Source: JAUUZT01 sp964654015 (GTDB taxonomy: Bacteria > Chloroflexota > Dehalococcoidia > GIF9 > AB-539-J10). From it: a stretch of DNA of 14,421 nucleotides. The notes below the pieces were generated by a model. It made no database searches. It saw only the letters and a list, made by a program, of their open reading frames with translations, and was not told the origin of the DNA. The DNA lies in assembly GCA_964654015.1 (NCBI GenBank), contig CAZZHQ010000058.1, forward strand, positions 1-14,421, written 5' to 3'. Shown in pieces: positions 8,749-14,421 of the stretch; position 1 is the first letter of the stretch, and every line of letters starts with the position of its first letter. The translations under genes were made by a program, and so were the position numbers.

Positions 8749-9789
8749 CTACAAAATAAATCCAGCTACCCAACCCAGCAAGGTCCCCAGGACAATTATG
8801 CTGGGAACATATACCAGGGCTTTCTTAAAACCAAATACTCTGCCTATAGCCAGCCAACTAGGCAAACTGAGTCCTGGCCCTGTAAGCAATAAAGCCAGCG
8901 CAGGGCCCTTGCCCATCCCCAATCTCATCAATGTGTCTACAAAAGGAGCTTCGGTCATGGTAGCAAAATAAGTCGTTGCGCCAATCATCGTAGCAAGAAA
9001 AGATTGCCTCAATCCTTCTCCACCTAAAAACCTCTGTATCCAGGCCTCAGGCAGTACAGCTCCGATGACACCTACTATAAATACTCCTCCCAGAAGAAAG
9101 GGAAATATCACACGCACAAACCACCAGGTCTCCCTCATCCAACCTTTAATTTCACTCCAACTCTTAATCTTCCAAACATAAATCGCCGTTATTATCGTGG
9201 CCGCCATCCATACCACAACCTTTGCAGAATAGCTCCCCCCTTGCACTGCATAATTGGGAGCTAAAAGACTTGTCACCAGTAAAAGAAGCAGTATGCCATT
9301 CTTTCTGGTAATAACACTACCTGTTGAAGACTGGAAGGTCTGTACTCTCTGCCTTTCTTCTTTCCTGAAAGAAAGGAACATGATCATCCCAATTATAAAA
9401 GAGACGGCAAGGGCTCCTACCAATCGAGCAATAACCAATTGAGAGCCCAGGATTGAGCCGGTATAAACTAACGCCAGTACATTTGCAGCCGGTGCTACCC
9501 AGAGCAGAATGAATGCGGGACCAATCCCCGCACCTCCATAATAAATACCGCTGGCAACAGGGATGACCGTACATGAGCAAACCGCGATAAAGAAACTTCC
9601 CCCAGCCGCAATTGGGAAGGATTTGAACTTGTTCACGGCACTGCCCAGATGCCCTATGATCGCCTCCCTGGACACAAAGGATACTATCGCCCCGGCAAGA
9701 AGAAAAGCAGGGACGAGACAGGTAAGTACATGCAAGGCAACATATTCCTTCAGAGAGCCCAGTCCTGCTTGTATTATTAATTCAACCAT
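8749..9789 (-). CDS. ArsP/DUF318-type permease
   Basis: A 346-residue polytopic membrane protein (about 8-10 helices) of the PF03773 permease family. The family includes ArsP, which exports trivalent organoarsenicals, and relatives linked to copper or zinc. The first half carries FIAVCSCTVIPVASG (cysteines 71 and 73), the cysteine-bearing motif of this family, followed by the GIGPAFILLWVAPAANVLAL helix. The second half repeats the fold, with TTYFATMTEAPFVDTL and LLTGPGLSLPSW. AAGGCGG lies 6 bases before the ATG. The arsR-type gene ends 89 bp upstream on the same strand, and no convincing separate promoter is visible in the gap, so I infer an arsR-permease transcript that is derepressed with the regulator. 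Substrate (organoarsenical versus other soft metal) is inferred from context only. Confidence 0.85.
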   Translation of the reverse strand: MVELIIQAGLGSLKEYVALHVLTCLVPAFLLAGAIVSFVSREAIIGHLGSAVNKFKSFPIAAGGSFFIAVCSCTVIPVASGIYYGGAGIGPAFILLWVAPAANVLALVYTGSILGSQLVIARLVGALAVSFIIGMIMFLSFRKEERQRVQTFQSSTGSVITRKNGILLLLLVTSLLAPNYAVQGGSYSAKVVVWMAATIITAIYVWKIKSWSEIKGWMRETWWFVRVIFPFLLGGVFIVGVIGAVLPEAWIQRFLGGEGLRQSFLATMIGATTYFATMTEAPFVDTLMRLGMGKGPALALLLTGPGLSLPSWLAIGRVFGFKKALVYVPSIIVLGTLLGWVAGFIL

Positions 9790-9878
9790 TTAGTACCGCC
9801 TTATATAATCAATTCAAGCACTTAGTGCTATTAAGATAAATCCAGCCATTGGCGCATTTAATTCTCTCCCAGTAGCCT

Positions 9879-10226
9879 CTACTGCTTCAGCTCCCTACAG
9901 CCTACCCTCGCAGCCCGTTCCAACCTCTCTTTATCCTGTTTAATAATCTCTTCCCCTTCCAGACAAGTACCCAGCATCTGAAGTAGAGAGGGAACAGAAT
10001 CATTACTTTGATTGTTAACGGAATAGACTATCCACAAACCTTCCCTCCGGGAACTGACAAAGCCGGCATTCTCCAGTATGCTCAAGTTACGCGAGGCACG
10101 TGACTGGGAGATATCCAAAGCCTGCATCACTTCACACACACAGCAGTCTCTTTTCAGCAGAACCTTTAAAATTCTGATTCTCGTCTCATCCGATAAAGCA
10201 CTAAAAACTTTAACTAATTTTCGCAT
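9879..10226 (-). CDS. arsR: ArsR/SmtB-family metalloregulator
   Basis: A 115-residue winged-helix repressor of the ArsR/SmtB family. The recognition region reads LDISQSRASRNLSILENAGFVSSRREGLWIVY, the standard helix-turn-helix and wing. At the N-terminal side of that unit is DCCVCEV (C28, C29, C31), matching the Cys-Val-Cys element on the As(III)/Sb(III)-sensing helix of E. coli-type ArsR. Two more cysteines lie near the C-terminus (C87, C110). This favours sensing of a thiophilic metalloid over zinc or nickel. The gene has its own strong promoter with an inverted-repeat operator over the start point, implying autorepression, and the same operator precedes the mini-thioredoxin operon. It is followed by the permease gene. 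Family is sure; the ligand is inferred from the cysteines. Confidence 0.9.
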   Translation of the reverse strand: MRKLVKVFSALSDETRIRILKVLLKRDCCVCEVMQALDISQSRASRNLSILENAGFVSSRREGLWIVYSVNNQSNDSVPSLLQMLGTCLEGEEIIKQDKERLERAARVGCRELKQ

Positions 10227-10242
10227 ATCTTCAACATTGCCA

Positions 10243-10270
10243 AACTATATGCACTAATGCGCATATAGTT
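10243..10270. promoter_or_regulatory. ArsR operator 1 (before arsR)
   Basis: A perfect 10-bp inverted repeat: AACTATATGC (10243-10252) and GCATATAGTT (10261-10270) with an 8-nt spacer. It abuts the -10 box of the arsR promoter and covers the expected transcription start, about 17 bp before the start codon at its near edge. The core TATATGC-N8-GCATATA recurs at 13206-13227. Confidence 0.8.
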
Positions 10271-10299
10271 ATTTTATCCCGGCTCTTACGGAAAGTCAA
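10271..10299 (-). promoter_or_regulatory. Sigma-70 promoter of arsR-permease unit
   Basis: On the minus strand TTGACT (10299-10294) is followed after 17 bases by TAAAAT (10276-10271). Spacing is ideal and each hexamer departs from consensus at one position. The operator begins directly after the -10, so a bound repressor would block the start site. Confidence 0.75.
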
Positions 10300-10370
10300 A
10301 CGAAGCTACTATTTATTCACTAACATGGTTGACTGAAACTACTCATCCGACCACAAGATGAACCGCCTTT

Positions 10371-11087
10371 TCAAGCCTGTATCCAGAGAACCACATAGTA
10401 TATTCCAATTACTATGAAGGTAATTGAGACTACCATACGGATGATATTTTGAGCGCGGGTAACCGCATCAAACCAGGCAGAAATTCTGGCCACACCAGCC
10501 GCTATAAGCGTGCCAAATATTATTACAGGGAGCCCGGTACCAATGGCAAACACCGCAGGCAACATGACTCCACCAGCAGATTTAAAAGCCAGAGGCAGTA
10601 ACACCCCAAAGAATATAATGGCACTATAAGGGCAAAAGGCCAAGGCAAAAATGACACCTAACAGAAAAGCTCCTAACTTGCCTTTATCTGCAACTTTCCT
10701 TCCAATTTCAGCCAGCTTTCCACTTCCCGGGTTAAAAGATATCCTGTTTATATTCAGCATTAGCAACCCCATGACTATTAAAAGCGGTCCCAGGATACGC
10801 TCGCCAAAGTTCTGGAGAAAAGTAGCAGAACCAGGAATACCCAACCCTGCCTTGAGAATCAAAATGCCAATGACGGAATAGGAAAACATGCGCCCCAGCG
10901 TGTAGAGCACTCCCGTTATCACAGCATATCTGCGCACTGTCAACTTACGGCTGACATATGCTATAGCAGCAATGTTGGTTGCCATGGGACAGGGGCTAAT
11001 GGCTGTTAGCAAGCCAAGGCCAAACGCTGCCAGAACAGGAACATTTGTGCTATCAATAAACTGCTGTATTATGCCGCCCGGGTCCAT
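10371..11087 (-). CDS. arsG: ArsG-type membrane protein of the DsbD/CcdA superfamily
   Basis: A 238-residue protein with six hydrophobic helices. Helix 1 ends in TAISPCPMATNIAAIAYVSR (C33) and helix 4 contains ALAFCPYSAIIFFGVLLPLA (C152). This spacing of one proline-flanked cysteine in each half matches the redox-active pair of DsbD/CcdA, which moves electrons across the membrane. The local sequence matches the family named ArsG, reported as an efflux permease for aromatic arsenicals and encoded with arsE and arsF. It starts by a one-base overlap (TAATG) with the stop codon of the ArsF-type lipoprotein gene, so the two are translationally coupled. Whether it exports an arsenical or carries reducing power to the partner lipoprotein cannot be settled from sequence. 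No clear terminator follows in the 144 bp before arsR. Confidence 0.8.
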   Translation of the reverse strand: MDPGGIIQQFIDSTNVPVLAAFGLGLLTAISPCPMATNIAAIAYVSRKLTVRRYAVITGVLYTLGRMFSYSVIGILILKAGLGIPGSATFLQNFGERILGPLLIVMGLLMLNINRISFNPGSGKLAEIGRKVADKGKLGAFLLGVIFALAFCPYSAIIFFGVLLPLAFKSAGGVMLPAVFAIGTGLPVIIFGTLIAAGVARISAWFDAVTRAQNIIRMVVSITFIVIGIYYVVLWIQA

Positions 11088-12297
11088 TAGCCTGCCCCTA
11101 TGAGTGTTTCCTCGATCCTGTTTTTCACTGTTTCAACAAATGCATCATTATCACCCACGACAAGCCAAATTTCATTCACTTCTTCAATATTATTCGTATC
11201 CCCTCTTATTACATTGATAAACAGCGATGAAGTATAAGCACCATATTCCTCAACTAAAGCAGCATTCTCCTCCTCACCCAAGTTATAAACTTCGAAAGAG
11301 ATTATGCCGTTAGCCAGTTCTTCCTCAAAATACTTTTCCAATGTATAGCGCACCCCATCTTCTGCATAGATACAAGAGGCACATCTCTGAGCACGGTGGA
11401 AATAAACCAGTTCCACTCTATCAGCTTGAATCGCAGGGGGTTCAGGTTCTGGTATTGGAGGAGTATCAGGTACTATTGGAGTCGTAGGGGAGACAGGCTC
11501 GGGTATTATCGACGGGGTAACAGGGGCACCCTCTTCCACAGATGCCATAAGCACGAAGTGTGTTAGATGAGACAGCTGAGTAGTTACCATGTGGTTTTCG
11601 ATATCTACAGACTGATATAACGATACATTCCATTCGTCATATACCTNNNNNNNNNNNNNNNNNNNNNNNNNNNNNNNNNNNNNNNNNNNNNNNNNNNNNN
11701 NNNNNNNNNNNNNNNNNNNNNNNNNNNNNNNNNNNNNNNNNNNNNNTGGTTTTCGATATCTACAGACTGATATAACGATACATTCCATTCGTCATATACC
11801 TTGCAGCAGCCAATATAAGGATAGCTGGCGATAAATAAGTTTTCCTCATTTACTCCCTCCGGCAACTCCTCCAGGTCATACTTTAGTGTGATGTAAGCAG
11901 GAGTAGAAAAGTTGGCCTGTTCCGGCGTTAAAGTATAGACAGGCCCGACGAAACAGGTATCACCCGGTAGCGACGGGTGACTGTAGGCAGTAGCAATAGC
12001 AACATCGACATCCTGAACAAGCTTTCCATCCACGTCCATGATAATGGTATCTTTGTCTATAGCGAGTGTTATCTCCCCATTGAGAGATGACAGTTTTACA
12101 TCTGCATTAAGCTTCCCCTGGCTATCAACTGGAAAACTGCTCTTCTCGCCAAGTAAATCAATTTCCAATCGGGAGGTCTCTTGCGCTTCATCATTGATTT
12201 CAGAAACCTCGGCAGTAGCTTCTACACAACCACCCATAAAACCAGTTGCCAGACATAACAAACTGATAAGGCATACAGTCACCATTGCTCTATTCAT
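11087..12297 (-). CDS. arsF: Lipoprotein with beta-sandwich domain and C-terminal ArsF-type thioredoxin domain (spans assembly gap)
   Basis: Read as laid out, two frames meet at a run of N. Merging the duplicated 55 bp (see gap entry) joins them into one 351-residue protein. A signal peptide ends at MGGC (Cys24), indicating lipid anchoring. Residues about 45-200 form a beta-sandwich (TLTPEQANFSTPAYITLKYD, ending LSHLTHFVLMA), similar to ZU5-like modules in archaeal and bacterial surface proteins. A Pro/Glu/Thr linker (206-236) leads to an ArsF-family thioredoxin domain with RCASC (C254, C257), YNLGEEEN, YGAYTSSLFINVIRG and EIWLVVGDNDAFVETV. The ArsF family is described as a subunit of a nitrophenyl-compound reductase acting on aromatic arsenicals. 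Further cysteines (C115, C164, C165) lie in the sandwich. It follows the third mini-thioredoxin by 11 bp and overlaps the arsG-type gene by one base. The domain calls are firm; the substrate is not. Confidence 0.8.
11592..11801. repeat. Identical 55-bp copies flanking an assembly gap
   Basis: Bases 11592-11646 and 11747-11801 are identical over all 55 positions, and exactly 100 N lie between them. Two contig ends that overlap by one assembly k-mer, then padded with a fixed 100 N, give this picture; 55 is a commonly used k. Removing 155 bases puts the two interrupted frames in register, with the residue count agreeing on both sides (Val167 in each). Confidence 0.9.
11647..11746. other. Assembly gap of 100 N
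   Basis: An exact 100-base placeholder, not sequence. The flanking duplication indicates no sequence is missing. Confidence 0.98.
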
Positions 12298-12308
12298 AGT
12301 AATTTTTC

Positions 12309-12578
12309 CTATTCTTGCTCCAGTCCCATTTCCAGTAGAGCAGAAAGCAGGGACTGTTTGCTTGGGCAGAGTCCCATTATCTTGATTAACTCTCCAATTA
12401 CCACCGCTGGCGCAGCAGACAGTCCATATTTCTCAAATAGTTCATTTCGCCCTCTGTAAGTAATAAGTTCCACCTTATCACCATATTCCTCTTTGATTTC
12501 ACTGAGTACTTTGGAGAGACCAACCCCACCGGAGCAGGTTGGAACTGATAAAAACATCTCAACTTTTATCTTATTCAT
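12309..12578 (-). CDS. Mini-thioredoxin 3, CxxC degenerate
   Basis: An 89-residue thioredoxin-fold protein with no signal peptide. The N-terminal active-site loop reads VPTCSGGVG: C15 is kept but the second Cys of CxxC is Gly. The conserved Pro loop appears as AAPAVVIG (about 55-62), and a further Cys lies in MGLCPSK (C71), shared with the gene before it. With one active-site cysteine it could work by a monothiol mechanism, pair with C71, or bind a metalloid rather than act as a dithiol reductase. The ATG overlaps the previous stop (ATGA at 12578-12575), and GGGAAGGTGG precedes it. It is third of three related tandem genes, 11 bp before the ArsF-type lipoprotein. It may correspond to the ArsE component of arsEFG operons, but I cannot prove this. 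Confidence 0.78.
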   Translation of the reverse strand: MNKIKVEMFLSVPTCSGGVGLSKVLSEIKEEYGDKVELITYRGRNELFEKYGLSAAPAVVIGELIKIMGLCPSKQSLLSALLEMGLEQE

Positions 12579-12841
12579 AGACCACCTTCCCTTAGTGCAT
12601 TAGCCAACGTGGTTCGACTTGGACAGATACCTTCAATTCTTATCTTCCCATTAATGACAATTGCCGGCACACAGCCGATTTTGTACTCTTCGAATTTGGC
12701 TATTGCTTCCTCTCCAATCAGTTTGGTTACATCCAGTTTCTCTTTATACTTAAGGGCAAACTCATCAGCCAACTCCAGAATTGCAAGACAACCCGGGCAC
12801 GGAGGATCCCCACTGAGCACTTCCATTTTTACCTTCGTCAC
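12575..12841 (-). CDS. Mini-thioredoxin 2, CPGC
   Basis: An 88-residue cytoplasmic thioredoxin-fold protein of the small redox-active-disulfide/glutaredoxin-like type. The active site is SGDPPCPGCLA (C15, C18) and the conserved Pro loop is IGCVPAIVING (C57 beside the Pro). A C-terminal GICPSRTTL (C73) matches GLCPSKQSL in the third gene, showing that the two are paralogues. Start is GTG at 12841, overlapping the TGA of the first gene by 4 bases; an ATG six codons in, preceded by AAGGT, is an alternative. It overlaps the third gene by 4 bases (ATGA), so the three are tightly coupled. Likely a dithiol electron carrier for the membrane and lipoprotein partners downstream. Confidence 0.82.
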   Translation of the reverse strand: MTKVKMEVLSGDPPCPGCLAILELADEFALKYKEKLDVTKLIGEEAIAKFEEYKIGCVPAIVINGKIRIEGICPSRTTLANALREGGL

Positions 12842-13101
12842 TCTACATTCAATTCCTTTTTTACTGCGTTCTCCAATTCAAGCTCTGAAATCATCTTCCC
12901 CGAAGAAAAAACCTTATCATTTATCACCACGCCAGGAGTGAGCATGATCCCATAGCTTCGGGCTTCATCAGACATAACCGGAAAGCTGACCATCTCTACC
13001 TCTCCAGGATACTTTTCAGCTACCTTTTGGGCCACTTTCTCCACCTGTTTGCATCTTGCACATGGTGGGCTTGGATGAAAAACTTTTATGTTAATCTTCA
13101 T
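12838..13101 (-). CDS. Mini-thioredoxin 1, CARC
   Basis: From the ATG at 13101 the product is 87 residues. The active-site loop is FHPSPPCARCKQ (C14, C17), and the conserved Pro loop is MLTPGVVIND. It lacks the C-terminal Cys motif found in the other two copies. A start at 13119 would add six residues, but AGGAG within those codons lies 9 bases before the 13101 ATG and the shorter protein begins directly with the first beta strand, so I prefer it. It is the first gene of the operon, about 115 nt after the expected transcription start. It is probably a cytoplasmic dithiol carrier or thiol-metalloid binding protein. Confidence 0.82.
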   Translation of the reverse strand: MKINIKVFHPSPPCARCKQVEKVAQKVAEKYPGEVEMVSFPVMSDEARSYGIMLTPGVVINDKVFSSGKMISELELENAVKKELNVE

Positions 13102-13226
13102 TTGCCTTAACTCCTCCATAATTATTTATTCCTTAAGCTAAATCTGACTATACCCTTAACCATGATCAGTAATTAACATATAAATTAGTTGCGTCCCTGT
13201 ATTTATATATGCACATTGACGCATAT
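13102..13226 (-). other. Leader of the mini-thioredoxin operon
   Basis: The transcript leader before the 13101 start is about 120 nt. It contains a 13-codon reading frame (13163-13122) that begins ATG GTT AAG and stops two bases before the alternative 13119 start; it has no visible ribosome site. No riboswitch or attenuator fold is convincing. Confidence 0.25.
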
Positions 13227-13228
13227 AT
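13205..13228. promoter_or_regulatory. ArsR operator 2 (before mini-thioredoxin operon)
   Basis: A perfect 8-bp inverted repeat: ATATATGC (13205-13212) and GCATATAT (13221-13228) with an 8-nt spacer. It overlaps the -10 box by two bases and covers the expected start site. The core and spacer length match the operator before arsR. Comparing this site with the other in reverse orientation, the spacer shares CATT, giving TATATGC-nCATTnnn-GCATATA. Confidence 0.78.
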
Positions 13229-13254
13229 TATAGCCTACTTGTTCCTTCTGTCAA
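13227..13254 (-). promoter_or_regulatory. Consensus sigma-70 promoter of the mini-thioredoxin / arsFG operon
   Basis: On the minus strand TTGACA (13254-13249) is followed after 16 bases by TATAAT (13232-13227). Both hexamers are perfect, which predicts a strong promoter that needs tight repression, consistent with the operator laid over the start. Confidence 0.8.
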
Positions 13255-13390
13255 CATAATGAGTCCAGCTTAATAAAAGCAAACAGAATGCCATTATCAT
13301 AACGATTGAGCTGGTCTTAGATTATAATACGTTATAGGCTGAGTCTTGAAATAGCCGCACCTTAATGAAATAATGGAATGAGAAAAGCGT

Positions 13391-14287
13391 ATGAAGATTG
13401 TTAATGGGATATTCTCAGGAATACTTGGTTTTCTGTTAACTGTTACCCTGATTATACTGGGAGGCATAATCACCCTGGAGAACACCATACTTAATCCTGC
13501 CTTCATTATCTCTGAGATGGAGAAGTTGGATGCCTACTCAATCATCGCCGATGAGATTAGCCTTCAGTTAAAGAACCAACTTCCCACCGAAGTCCCTTAT
13601 GCAGAAGAAATAATAGATGAGACCATCACCGAGCTTGAGCCATGGTTGAGAGAGCAGGTCAACCTCGTTATTTACGACGGTTTTTCCTACCTCAAAGGAA
13701 AACAGGAGCTTCATATCATCATTCCCCTAGAAGAAGTCAGAGAACGTATAAAGGAAAATGTTAACGATATTGTCCTTGAATCGCTCCCGCCTGAACTGGA
13801 AGGGATTCCTCAGGAAATGGTACAGTTCTTCCTGTCGCAGGTATTCATAGAGATAGATAATCAAATCCCCAGGCAAATTGAAATCAACGAGACACTCCTT
13901 GGGACGGAGATAACTGCACAACTTCACCAGGCTCAGCAAGTCGTTGGCTATATAGAAATCGGCGATATAATACTGATAAGCTTGGTAATCTTACTGATAC
14001 TGTTTATCGCCCTGCTACGGCGGTGGCGACTGAAATCCATTGCCCTATACAGCGGAGTGCCTTTCATTGTGGCAGGAATCTCCACTCCGATAGCTACTTT
14101 ACTCGCCGGAAGCCTTATCTCTGGGGTGGTACCTGCTGAATTGCCACGTGAAATTACCTCGTTCTTGCCTGTCCTGGTCGGAGACCTTATCAGCCCTCTA
14201 CGAACATACAGCCTGGTCATTCTGGCTATTGGAATAGTGCTGCTCGTGCTCTCTATAATACTTAAGTCTGAGGAGGATTTGAGCTGA
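13391..14287 (+). CDS. Membrane protein of unknown function with large extracytoplasmic domain
   Basis: A 298-residue protein I do not recognise by name. It has one N-terminal helix (about 8-28), a hydrophilic, helix-rich domain (30-186) with many Glu/Ile/Leu and no cysteines, and three more helices (about 191-212, 217-244 and 271-291) with an Arg-rich cytoplasmic RRWRLK after the second. The short N-terminus, with Lys2, suggests that the large domain faces outside. No catalytic motif is visible; a sensor, stress or cell-envelope role is possible but unsupported. The ribosome site is weak (GAGA before ATG). A TATAAT at 13323-13328 could be its -10, but no good -35 accompanies it. It is transcribed divergently from the mini-thioredoxin operon across about 290 bp; nothing ties it to ArsR. 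Confidence 0.75.
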   Translation: MKIVNGIFSGILGFLLTVTLIILGGIITLENTILNPAFIISEMEKLDAYSIIADEISLQLKNQLPTEVPYAEEIIDETITELEPWLREQVNLVIYDGFSYLKGKQELHIIIPLEEVRERIKENVNDIVLESLPPELEGIPQEMVQFFLSQVFIEIDNQIPRQIEINETLLGTEITAQLHQAQQVVGYIEIGDIILISLVILLILFIALLRRWRLKSIALYSGVPFIVAGISTPIATLLAGSLISGVVPAELPREITSFLPVLVGDLISPLRTYSLVILAIGIVLLVLSIILKSEEDLS

Positions 14288-14371
14288 CACTAAAGATTAC
14301 CAGCAGCCTGGTATCCATAGTGATGAACTCCTACACCATCACAAGGAACTATCGAAGGGAAAACTTTGTTG

Positions 14372-14421
14372 CTGTCAAGCGAAAATGTCACCCTAACTGT
14401 TAAGCGATTTTGTCACCCCCT
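14372..14421. mobile_element. Candidate end of an IS21-like element (direct terminal repeats)
   Basis: Two tandem 23-bp direct repeats 25 bp apart share a CTGT-n-AAGCGA core, then AAA or TTT, then TGTCACCC (14372-14394 and 14397-14419; 18 of 23 bases agree). Repeated copies of an AAGCGAAAATGTCACC-type sequence are known to me from termini of IS21-family elements, whose ends hold several transposase sites and start with TG. A TG at 14373-14374 could be the left terminus. No transposase gene is inside the window. Assembly stopping here fits a multicopy element. Confidence 0.45.

Noticed and set aside
9817..9884. Short dyads AGCACT/AGTGCT (9817-9829) and CAGTAG/CTACTG (9870-9884) between arsR and the permease as a terminator or operator
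   Set aside because: Six-bp stems without a U-tract and without similarity to the two ArsR operators; too weak to call.
11592..11801. A genuine tandem duplication around the gap, or two separate truncated genes
   Set aside because: The copies are identical to the last base, the gap is exactly 100 N, and merging restores one frame with matching residue numbering.
9879..13101. A classical arsenate-resistance operon
   Set aside because: No ArsC, ArsB/Acr3, ArsA, ArsD, ArsM or ArsI sequence is present; the thioredoxin-like proteins lack the ArsC active-site layout.
13180..13200. GGGACGCAA-like string on the minus strand resembling part of a cyclic-di-GMP riboswitch
   Set aside because: The rest of the aptamer (GNRA loop, receptor, paired helices) is absent and the leader is AU-rich and short.
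14298..14313. TACCAG/CTGGTA hairpin after the membrane-protein gene as a terminator
   Set aside because: Six-bp stem with no T-run downstream.
1..14421. CRISPR array, tRNA or rRNA genes
   Set aside because: I saw no regularly spaced repeats and no tRNA- or rRNA-like sequence on either strand by reading.

Overview
The window reads as bacterial chromosome from a draft, probably metagenomic, assembly. It contains a 100-base run of N and breaks off at what looks like a transposon end. Protein content (MutS2, RarA, a SAF-domain dehydrogenase-like enzyme, a ThDP enzyme, an ArsF/ArsG-type cassette, beta-sandwich lipoproteins), near-consensus sigma-70 promoters and ordinary Shine-Dalgarno sites suggest an anaerobic bacterium. 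Chloroflexota (Dehalococcoidia-like) is my best guess from protein style only, at moderate-to-low confidence.

Left part (1-7453, all + strand): the 3' half of mutS2 with its SMR domain; a homoserine-dehydrogenase-like NAD(P) oxidoreductase with a C-terminal SAF domain; a ThDP-dependent enzyme of the acetolactate synthase/benzoylformate decarboxylase superfamily; rarA; and an MFS transporter. These look like ordinary housekeeping and metabolic genes. rarA carries a striking perfect 15-bp inverted repeat over its Walker B region.

Middle (7508-8530, - strand): a secreted lipoprotein made of three PKD/Ig-like repeats.

Right part (8749-13101, - strand): the most interesting region, a thiol-redox and arsenical-resistance-like island in two transcription units. 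Unit 1 runs from a TTGACA-16-TATAAT promoter through three overlapping mini-thioredoxins, a lipoprotein ending in an ArsF-type thioredoxin domain, and an ArsG-type six-helix membrane protein with the two membrane cysteines typical of DsbD/CcdA relatives. Unit 2 runs from a TTGACT-17-TAAAAT promoter through an ArsR-family repressor with a Cys-Val-Cys sensor and an ArsP-type (DUF318) permease. Both promoters carry the same inverted-repeat operator (TATATGC, 8-nt spacer, GCATATA) at the expected transcription start, so one ArsR probably controls both units. The parts fit either detoxification and export of organoarsenicals (ArsEFG plus ArsP) or a split, DsbD-like electron relay from cytoplasmic mini-thioredoxins through the membrane to a surface lipoprotein. 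No arsC, arsB/acr3, arsA, arsM or arsI is present.

The N-gap lies inside the ArsF-type lipoprotein. It is flanked by two identical 55-bp copies of the same sequence. Merging them removes the gap and restores a single 351-codon frame, so the gap is very probably a scaffolding artefact rather than missing sequence or a broken gene.

The right edge (13391-14421, + strand) holds a membrane protein of unknown function, then two 23-bp direct repeats that look like the end of an IS21-like element.
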